A stretch of DNA of 32,539 nt from Bacteroidales bacterium (GTDB lineage: Bacteria; Bacteroidota; Bacteroidia; Bacteroidales; Marinilabiliaceae), in NCBI GenBank assembly GCA_017539645.1, contig JAFYCM010000009.1, forward strand, positions 1 to 32,539. Direction: 5' to 3'. Both the position numbers and the translations under genes were made by a program. Shown here piece after piece: positions 17,446 through 23,411 of this stretch. The number at the start of each line of letters is the position of its first letter. The first letter of the stretch is position 1. The notes below the pieces were generated by a model that was not told the origin of the DNA, did no database searches, and saw only the letters and a program-made list of their open reading frames with translations.

Positions 17446-18180
17446 CTAATTCTCAGTTTTCGTCTCTTCCTCGTCGCTCTTCGCGGGCTTGTCTATATAA
17501 TACTGACGCGCGTAGATTTCCACGCCCTTCAATTGGCTTACGAGAGCTGTGAGTTCGTCCGTTGGCTGAAGCTCCTGCATAGCCATAAGCATCTTGTAGA
17601 GGTCGGCCACAGCCACATCGGTAGCGCGACGAGCATCTTTCATCTCGCTCTTCACGTACTCGCCCTTCGTCTTAGCGCGCTCGCTCAATAGGTCGCGCAC
17701 TTCGCGTGCAGCCTCAGCCGCCTTCTGGTAGAACGCCCACGCGCCCACCTCGGTCAGGAACGCCTCTTGCGCCTTCAGACGGTCGCCCATCTGTAGAATC
17801 TTATCCGCCTCTGCGCCGTAGGCATCACACGTGCGAAAATCGAAATCTTTGAATACCTGGTCGCATTGCATAGCCTGGAGCTTCGTGGTCTCCGTGTCGG
17901 GCAAACTGGCATACGCCATAATTATGTAGTGCGTAGCCGCCATATAGTTGTCCTGACGTTTGTCGGCAATTTCAAGCTGCTTCACCACAGGGTCGCGTTG
18001 CGATTTCTGCCATACATCGTCCTCCTGTTGGCGGCATTGATGCAAGGCAGTCATCTTTTCTTTCAGTTTGCTATTGTCGGTTACGAATTTTGCCACGATG
18101 TCGTCTATCTGTTGCGTAGTGCCATCGTGATGCGGGTTGGTCAATTGCCTTAACCACGCAGTGTTTAATTGATTTGCCAT
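17446..18180 (-). CDS. DUF6261-like protein of unknown function
   Basis: With ATG 18180 the product has 244 residues ('MANQLNTAWLRQLTNPHHDG'). An earlier in-frame start at 18204 adds only eight residues, and I judge it less likely. The sequence is almost all helix: no signal peptide or membrane segment, many heptad-like Leu/Ala positions, and a charged C-terminus ('KSDEEETKTEN') that ends at a TAG. Length, helical pattern and the spaced 'ED..W.KS..D' and 'AA' segments resemble the Bacteroidales family DUF6261, whose function is unknown; this match is from memory of the pattern and is not certain. It stands alone, with two hairpin terminators after it and the 42-bp repeat array before it. Confidence 0.65.
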   Translation of the reverse strand: MANQLNTAWLRQLTNPHHDGTTQQIDDIVAKFVTDNSKLKEKMTALHQCRQQEDDVWQKSQRDPVVKQLEIADKRQDNYMAATHYIIMAYASLPDTETTKLQAMQCDQVFKDFDFRTCDAYGAEADKILQMGDRLKAQEAFLTEVGAWAFYQKAAEAAREVRDLLSERAKTKGEYVKSEMKDARRATDVAVADLYKMLMAMQELQPTDELTALVSQLKGVEIYARQYYIDKPAKSDEEETKTEN

Positions 18181-18248
18181 GAGTTTAATTTTTATGGTTA
18201 ACAATAAAAGTGTCTGTTGAAAACTGATAATTCACATTCCTACTTATG

Positions 18249-18456
18249 GTGAAACCTTGCCATCACCGATGGCGAACCTTCAACATCATTGTGAAACCTT
18301 GCCATCACCGATGGCGAACCTTCAACATCATTGTGAAACCTTCCCATCACCGATGGCGAACTTTCAACATCATTGTGAAACCTTCCCATCACCGATGGCG
18401 AACTTTCAACACCTATGGAAACCTTACCATCACCGATGGCGAACTTTCACCATCGG
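18249..18456. repeat. 42-bp tandem repeat, five units
   Basis: Units start at 18249, 18291, 18333, 18375 and 18417; the first four are exactly 42 bp and the last is about one base shorter. Units 1-2 are identical and units 3-4 nearly so. Each unit holds the inverted repeat (G/C)CCATC-ACC-GATGG(C), flanked by GTGAAA and TTTCA, so each can fold into an imperfect 36-nt hairpin. Because 42 is divisible by three, frames stay open through it and spell 14-residue repeats, but no start signal or family supports a protein. There are no spacers, so it is not a CRISPR array. Confidence 0.9.
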
Positions 18457-18503
18457 AAGGTTGGGCGTTTAGCCGTAATGTATTTATGTAAATTTTCAGT
18501 GTC

Positions 18504-18626
18504 ATGGGGTTGGATATATTATTTACGATTGGGATAAGTAGCATTGTAATAGCTACATATCAGACGTTTAGCGAACACAAAAATAGGAGGAAAGTTGAGA
18601 AATCAAAATTTTTGTGTAGAGAGTAG
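18504..18626 (+). CDS. Possible 40-residue membrane peptide
   Basis: ATG 18504 opens a 40-codon frame ending at TAG 18624-18626. The peptide has one hydrophobic segment ('ILFTIGISSIVIATYQTF') followed by a basic tail ('KNRRKVEKSK'), the shape of small single-helix membrane peptides. No family is recognised and no clear promoter is visible. The 3' end runs into the composite repeat. It could equally be chance. Confidence 0.2.
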   Translation: MGLDILFTIGISSIVIATYQTFSEHKNRRKVEKSKFLCRE

Positions 18627-18680
18627 AGGGTAGAGGGTAGAGAGTAGTGTCGTATGTAGGGCTGTCGTATCACGGCAGCC
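18603..18680. repeat. Composite interspersed repeat, copy 2 (inverted)
   Basis: Reverse complement of the arrangement at 17322-17388: purine-rich TAGAGAGTAGAGGGTAGAGG tract, GTCGTATGTAGGG, and the hairpin GGCTGTCGTATCACGGCAGCC (18660-18680). The hairpin changes relative to copy 1 keep much of the stem. No T run follows, so it is not a terminator here. Confidence 0.6.
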
Positions 18681-18687
18681 TCGCTTA

Positions 18688-18767
18688 GAACACAGATGCC
18701 ACCGATTGAACAGATTTACGCAGATTATAAATCCTGAAAATCCGTTTAATCTGCGTAATCTGTGTTC
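18688..18767. repeat. Nested inverted repeat (CACAGATTACGCAGATT family)
   Basis: Perfect 10-bp outer arms GAACACAGAT (18688-18697) and ATCTGTGTTC (18758-18767) enclose perfect 10-bp inner arms TACGCAGATT (18717-18726) and AATCTGCGTA (18748-18757). A diverged relative of the motif lies at 23231-23270. It is likely a non-coding dispersed element. Confidence 0.7.
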
Positions 18768-18782
18768 CTCTTCCCAACAAAC

Positions 18783-18810
18783 AAAAAAGGCTGCCACCGA
18801 AGTGACAGCC
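18783..18810 (-). terminator. Intrinsic terminator of the ubiquitin-domain gene
   Basis: On the minus strand GGCTGTCAC-TTCG-GTGGCAGCC (18810-18789, one mismatch, UUCG-type loop) is followed by six T (18788-18783). It lies about 88 nt past the stop of the ubiquitin-domain gene and belongs to composite repeat copy 3. Confidence 0.75.
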
Positions 18811-18897
18811 TAATTATTGCGAGTTTGTAGAGAAGTTCCGTGTAACGTCTCGTTGTATCTACACTACTCTCTACCCTCTACTCTCTACTCTAAAAAC
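18789..18897. repeat. Composite interspersed repeat, copy 3
   Basis: Hairpin GGCTGCCACCGAAGTGACAG-CC, about 50 nt of unrelated sequence, then ACACTACTCTCTACCCTCTA and more of the pyrimidine tract, ending in an A-rich run. The pyrimidine tract is inverted relative to the one at 18616-18645, so the two could pair. Confidence 0.55.
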
Positions 18898-20265
18898 TTA
18901 CTTCACAAGCGCTTTCTTGCCATTGCGTATGTATAGGCCTGGCGTAGAAGGTTTGCTTTGTAGGCGGCGACCAGAGAGGTCGAACCAAACTTCCGTTTCG
19001 GCATTCTCTGCATCGACGTTAGCCACTGGCGTAACCACATTGGCAGCAAATACTGCGGTGACGGTGGTGTTGTCGGTTATGGTGATGGTTTGAGAGTCGT
19101 TCTCGTTCAGAGCGGCGTCGTTGCTCCAGCTTGCGAGGTGATAGCCTTCGGCTGGCTGTGCTACTATTGTCACTTCGATGCCCTCAGCTACGGTGTAGGT
19201 GCCGTCGCCATTATCCACGATGTCGGTAGAAACCGGTACTCCAGTGTAGAATATTTGAGTAGGAATGGACGGGAGATCAGCAATTATCTCTTTTGTATAT
19301 GGTACATCTTGCAAAAGTTTATAATCATGATAAATTTGGACTGTTGCTACGCTTTCTCCTTCAAATCCATAAACAATAATGCCGGTAGTAATATTCAAGT
19401 CTGCTGCCAATGCAAGCGCCTCTTCACCGGTTACTGCAACGAATCCGGGCAGGTCGTCTGCGGAAAGGAGTGTCGTATTATTAGCCCACTCGGCAGGTAT
19501 ATTGCTTAATTCGATACTCTCAATTTCTCCCACACCGGCACCGCTTCCTGCTCCCTCGACGGTTACCGTGCCCATTGCTACATCGTTAGAAGCGACGGTG
19601 AGGGTGTAGGTGGTAGGATCATCGGCTTTTTCGTGAACGGCAACCGTAAACTCTTTATTCTCAGCAACTGTTACCTCCAGACCGTCCGAAGTCGCCGTAA
19701 CCACTAATCCTTCTCCTTTAGCAAGATCGGATAATGGATAGAAATCATTGTTTTCAGCCTTGAATACGTAAAAGGCTCCATCTTCTGTTTCGGTTACCAC
19801 AGGATCATCAAAGACACTTTCCTGATAAATATCGGCACGAATCAACTCGTATGGTCCCCAAGTATTTCTAAGGACGTAACCATTGATACCCCATGATCCA
19901 TCACCTTCTGCAGGTACCTCTATCTTATCGCCTACTTTGATCACATCCCCCACTGAGAGCGAAGTCCAAGTCGTCGGCGTTGAACCGCCGCTGATAGCCA
20001 GCTGGAGCGTACTCTCTTCCAGGATGTTGTAGTCCGCGAGCGAGCGATCATCCTCCAATAAGGTTGAATTGAAATAGAGCGTCTGGTACTCAGGAGGGAT
20101 ACTCGTCTTGTCTTGAATCTTGCCCTTAACGTTTTCGATACCATCGCTTGGCTCAACATCAATTGCGAGCAGATCTTGTTCGGGCACGTCGATATAAATC
20201 TGCATCGCCCAACTCATGCCTACGCTCATGAGCGCGGCTGCTAATAGTGTAATGAATCTTTTCAT
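18898..20265 (-). CDS. Secreted ubiquitin-domain fusion protein
   Basis: The 455-residue precursor has a signal peptide ('MKRFITLLAAALMSVGMSWA'). The mature protein then begins 'MQIYIDV' exactly as ubiquitin does. Residues 21-92 align without gaps to eukaryotic ubiquitin, with about 38 identities by eye: 'VEPSDGIENVKGKIQDK', 'SIPPEYQTLYF', 'LLEDDRSLADYNILEESTLQ'. Lys27, 29 and 33 are kept; Lys6, 11, 48 and 63 and the Leu8/Ile44/His68/Val70 surface are replaced. 'SGG' at 92-94 replaces the usual 'RGG'. Residues 95-410 look like secreted beta-rich modules ('YTLTVASNDVAMGTVTVE'; InlB B-repeat-like 'AEGYHLASWSNDAAL...TVTAVFA' at about 371-407). The end, 'WFDLSGRRLQSKPSTPGLYI' followed by 'RNGKKALVK', resembles export tails of Bacteroidota. 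BfUbb of B. fragilis is a known secreted relative, but it is a single domain. The target and role of this protein are unknown. Confidence 0.9.
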   Translation of the reverse strand: MKRFITLLAAALMSVGMSWAMQIYIDVPEQDLLAIDVEPSDGIENVKGKIQDKTSIPPEYQTLYFNSTLLEDDRSLADYNILEESTLQLAISGGSTPTTWTSLSVGDVIKVGDKIEVPAEGDGSWGINGYVLRNTWGPYELIRADIYQESVFDDPVVTETEDGAFYVFKAENNDFYPLSDLAKGEGLVVTATSDGLEVTVAENKEFTVAVHEKADDPTTYTLTVASNDVAMGTVTVEGAGSGAGVGEIESIELSNIPAEWANNTTLLSADDLPGFVAVTGEEALALAADLNITTGIIVYGFEGESVATVQIYHDYKLLQDVPYTKEIIADLPSIPTQIFYTGVPVSTDIVDNGDGTYTVAEGIEVTIVAQPAEGYHLASWSNDAALNENDSQTITITDNTTVTAVFAANVVTPVANVDAENAETEVWFDLSGRRLQSKPSTPGLYIRNGKKALVK

Positions 20266-20511
20266 GTGTATTGATAAATAAATAGTTAATAATTTGTTTA
20301 TGCTTAAGCGAACAGAATGTTCACTGGTTTTACGTATGTATTTATGATTATAAGAATATCGAGAAAGTTGTGTTGTTGTGTATGTATGACTCTATTTGTG
20401 TGTATATCCTCGTAATAGTTAACGATTTGCTCAAAGATTATAAAAAGAATTTATACGTGAAATAGGCAGTAGAAATAATCAATAGTTAGTGTAGAAATTT
20501 TTTCCCCTCTT

Positions 20512-20537
20512 TCGCAGGCGCAGTGGTCTGTGTACCC
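20512..20537. repeat. Dispersed 'TTTCGCAGGCGCAG' element, copy 2
   Basis: TTTCGCAGGCGCAGTGGTCT and the following GTGTACC match the copy at 17284-17312. It lies in the 283-nt space between the TonB receptor and the ubiquitin-domain gene. In the rest of that space I see only a short palindrome, GAACagaatGTTC (20310-20322), and a near-match to a -7 box on the minus strand (AATCTTTG, 20439-20432). Confidence 0.5.
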
Positions 20538-20548
20538 AGAGACAATTT

Positions 20549-22954
20549 TCAGAAATCTAATCTATAGAATATGTTAGGTAGAGAAATGCCACTCTCTTCA
20601 GTGCGCACAGTACGCGTTCCCATGTCGAAACGTTGAGCCAGAGGAGCTTTGGCATCGAGAATGTTCACACCTTCGAAAGCTATGGTGTGGCTCACGCGTT
20701 TGCAATTGATTTTGAAGCTTATTGTTAAATCAATCATACCAGTGGCATCGAAGCGCTTCGAGAAGGCTTCATTTTCTTTGTATACAGGTGTTTCGTCTAT
20801 TAGACCATTATCGAGGTTTTGGTTCATCTGGTCCACATCGATAGGAGTGTAGCGCAATCCGCCCTGAACGGAGTATTTAGCGCTGACATTAAGCACGTTT
20901 TTCTTTTCGCGACCGACCATCCATTCTTTTCCAGCTAAGATTTTATACATGAATCCACGGTCGTAGAGTTGGTTGCGCCAAATTTTGTCCAAACCTCTGT
21001 ATTCCGATTTGTAGAGCGAGAAGTTGGTTTGTCCGTAGAAACCACGGCTCATGTAGTGTTCCAAAGTTATGTCGGCTCCATAATTACGCGTGTTGCCTTT
21101 CGACGATAGCGGCTCATCGGTGTAGGCAAAAAGTCGATTAGTAACGCAATAAGTGCTGCCATTCACACCCACAGGAGTGTTGAATCCATATTGATAGAAA
21201 GCATTAGCGCGCACATTGAGGTTGTCGTTGATTTTATACATATAGGAGAACAACAGATGGTGCGATTTCGTCATGCCAAGGTCTTTGTTGACAAGGTCTC
21301 CTTGCTCATCTTTATAGAAATAAGTGTCGAGCTTCTCGGTCATAGAGTGCAAGCCGTAGCCCATCGAGAAGGAGTTGTTGTCGGTTGGTTCCCATTTCAG
21401 ACTGAATCGAGGTTCAACGGATAAATCCTTCGACAACTTGAAGTAGTTGAAGGCGATGCCAGTAGATATGCTAAACTTCTCGTTGAATTTGAGGAGGTTT
21501 TGCCAGTAGATATTCATCAAACTGGTATTGTCTTTCATATTGGTGTACTCCTGCATTGTGCTTTCGGGTGCATATACATAGTCGACAGAGCGATAGTTTA
21601 GGTTGAACGCGCGATGCGAATATTCAGCACCAATCATAAAGAACCACAAAGGTGAAATCTGCTTCGAAAGTTCGGTGCTGAAGAGTATTCTATCTTCGTT
21701 TTGCTTCTGTTTGCTGAAGAGGTATTTATTCTCTGGTTCTTCGTAAGTAAGAGGATCTTTCAGAGTGCCGTCGTCGTTGCGCTGCAAGCCATAGTAGTAT
21801 GTATCTATACCGATGTGCTGCATGTTGTAGGCAAGCGTAGCCGACCACGACCATTTGTTGCTTGTGCGCAATTTGTATGATACACCAGCCAAGATGTGCG
21901 ACAATTTGCCATCGGTGTCCGAAGCATCGTAGGCCGAATGAACATCGTCGATTTCCATTCTATCGTCGTAAGTAGAATCGTGAAAGCCAAGACCAAAAAT
22001 CGAAATTGAGCCCATCTTTGTTGGGAAATTGAGCTTCATAGAAAAATCTTGAAAGCCCAAGTGTGCACCGTCGGTGTCGATGAGTCCTAATTGGTCGACT
22101 AATGTAGAAAAGCCGTAACGATAGTTTATTATGTAGCTCGACTTGTGCTCCTTAGAAATAGGTCCTTCAAGAGTGAGCTCCTCCGACGTAGAACCAATTT
22201 GAAGAATATTTTCATGTTTGGTGTTGTTGCCAGGTCGCATTTTCACATCGAACACGCCGCCGAGAGCGTTGGAATAGTTGGCATTGAACGCCGAAGTAAA
22301 GAAGTCGCTATTGCCAATAACGTTGGCATTGAGAGCGCTCACCAATCCAGCCCCAGCATTCCACAAGTCGTTGTAGTGATTTGGTGTGAACACTTCCACG
22401 CCCTCGATGCGATATTGCATACGCTCAGGAGCATTACCATGAACCGACAAACCGCTGCCATCACTCTCGCCCGACACACCAGCGTAGGCCATAACAAGAC
22501 GCGCAGGATCGTTGTAGCCACCAGCAAAACGCGTTGCTTCTTCCATCGATAGCATCACGCCGCCAGTTAGCACGTTAGGGTTGACTGTAGCAAGTTTGTT
22601 TATGCGTGGCTTCACCACCACTTCGCCAAGTTGGTGAGTGCCTTCGCGTAGCAAAAAATCTATTACACACTCTTTTGCGCCCGACACCAGAATCTCCTTC
22701 ATTATCATCGGTTCGTATCCTACGAAATTTGCCTCAATGGTGTATCGTCCGCCACGTTCAATATTGATAGTATAATTACCATCGAAATCGGCTACGCCAC
22801 CTACTCCCGATAACTCTACAATTCTCACCGTTGCGCCAATGAGAGGCTCTCCTGTGTTGGCATCGGTTATGCGACCGCGTAATGTCTCAGCGTTGGATAT
22901 GGCTATATTGCTTGATAGAATAATAGTAGCTAATAATGTTCTTAAGTGTGTCAT
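20549..22954 (-). CDS. TonB-dependent outer-membrane receptor
   Basis: The 801-residue protein has a signal peptide ('MTHLRTLLATIILSSNIAIS'). A carboxypeptidase-regulatory-like beta-sandwich follows (about residues 25-105, 'GRITDANTGEPLIGATVRIV'), then a plug domain (about 115-240, 'RMQYRIEGVEVFTPNHYN', 'NALGGVFDVKMRPG') and a long beta-barrel. The last residue is Phe ('FYRLDF'), the usual outer-membrane assembly signal. No SusD gene is next to it, so it is not a classic Sus pair. The substrate (siderophore, cobalamin, peptide or glycan) cannot be told. It has a promoter in the divergent region with the LysM gene and ends 283 nt upstream of the ubiquitin-domain gene on the same strand. Confidence 0.92.
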   Translation of the reverse strand: MTHLRTLLATIILSSNIAISNAETLRGRITDANTGEPLIGATVRIVELSGVGGVADFDGNYTINIERGGRYTIEANFVGYEPMIMKEILVSGAKECVIDFLLREGTHQLGEVVVKPRINKLATVNPNVLTGGVMLSMEEATRFAGGYNDPARLVMAYAGVSGESDGSGLSVHGNAPERMQYRIEGVEVFTPNHYNDLWNAGAGLVSALNANVIGNSDFFTSAFNANYSNALGGVFDVKMRPGNNTKHENILQIGSTSEELTLEGPISKEHKSSYIINYRYGFSTLVDQLGLIDTDGAHLGFQDFSMKLNFPTKMGSISIFGLGFHDSTYDDRMEIDDVHSAYDASDTDGKLSHILAGVSYKLRTSNKWSWSATLAYNMQHIGIDTYYYGLQRNDDGTLKDPLTYEEPENKYLFSKQKQNEDRILFSTELSKQISPLWFFMIGAEYSHRAFNLNYRSVDYVYAPESTMQEYTNMKDNTSLMNIYWQNLLKFNEKFSISTGIAFNYFKLSKDLSVEPRFSLKWEPTDNNSFSMGYGLHSMTEKLDTYFYKDEQGDLVNKDLGMTKSHHLLFSYMYKINDNLNVRANAFYQYGFNTPVGVNGSTYCVTNRLFAYTDEPLSSKGNTRNYGADITLEHYMSRGFYGQTNFSLYKSEYRGLDKIWRNQLYDRGFMYKILAGKEWMVGREKKNVLNVSAKYSVQGGLRYTPIDVDQMNQNLDNGLIDETPVYKENEAFSKRFDATGMIDLTISFKINCKRVSHTIAFEGVNILDAKAPLAQRFDMGTRTVRTEESGISLPNIFYRLDF

Positions 22955-23031
22955 AATTTATAATGTGTTTTTTATAACTAAAACGAAAAACAAGTAGCAC
23001 GCTCTTCTATGAGAGAATGCCACTTGCTAAC

Positions 23032-23064
23032 CAAATGTATTATGAAAAAAATCTGTTTCGCAAA
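23032..23064 (-). promoter_or_regulatory. Bacteroidota-type promoter of the TonB receptor gene
   Basis: On the minus strand TTTG (23064-23061) and TACATTTG (23039-23032, exact TAnnTTTG) are separated by 21 nt. Transcription would start near 23026, giving a leader of about 70 nt before the ATG at 22954. Confidence 0.55.
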
Positions 23065-23230
23065 TTGGTTCGACACAAATGGTTGTGTATATATGTAACT
23101 GCGTGTGAAGTTTTCCTCATAATTCAAATTCAACCTTGTCTACGCTGCCAATTCCAAAAAGGTTACACGAAAAAGCAAAAAAAAATATCAGTGGCTCTTC
23201 ATTTGAATAATTATCATCTAATTGGTTTGC

Positions 23231-23275
23231 TCACAGATTTCACCGATAAGAACAGATTCTCACAGATAATAAACC
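23231..23275. repeat. Diverged copy of the CACAGATT dispersed repeat
   Basis: CACAGATTTCACCGATAAGA, then ACAGATTCTCACAGATAATA, has the same CACAGATT/ACAGATT building blocks as 18688-18767. It fills part of the 457-nt divergent region between the TonB receptor and the LysM gene. Elsewhere in that region I see only the promoter elements listed. Confidence 0.4.
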
Positions 23276-23382
23276 ATTGGGAAACCTTATAAATAGCGTT
23301 GTCTGTGTTCACTGTGCGAAAAATGCAAATGAAAAAGCCGTGAGTAGCATCGCTTTTGCTGTTACCAATCTTTCAATTATGC

Positions 23383-23390
23383 TAAATTTG
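23383..23390 (+). promoter_or_regulatory. Candidate -7 box for the LysM gene
   Basis: TAAATTTG matches TAnnTTTG, 21 nt before the chosen start at 23412. The nearest TTTG upstream is about 24 nt away, longer than the usual spacing, so this is a weak call. Confidence 0.4.
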
Positions 23391-23411
23391 CAAGACTATT
23401 TACCCTATTGC

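Noticed and set aside
18249-18456. CRISPR array
   Set aside because: The units touch each other without unique spacers, and no cas genes are near.
18246-18491. An 81-residue repeat protein on the plus strand, and a 71-residue one in another frame
   Set aside because: Both follow automatically from a 42-bp tandem repeat that lacks stops; no family, start signal or conservation supports either.
23277-23411. N-terminal extension of the LysM protein
   Set aside because: It would bury the signal peptide and cover the candidate promoter and repeat DNA.
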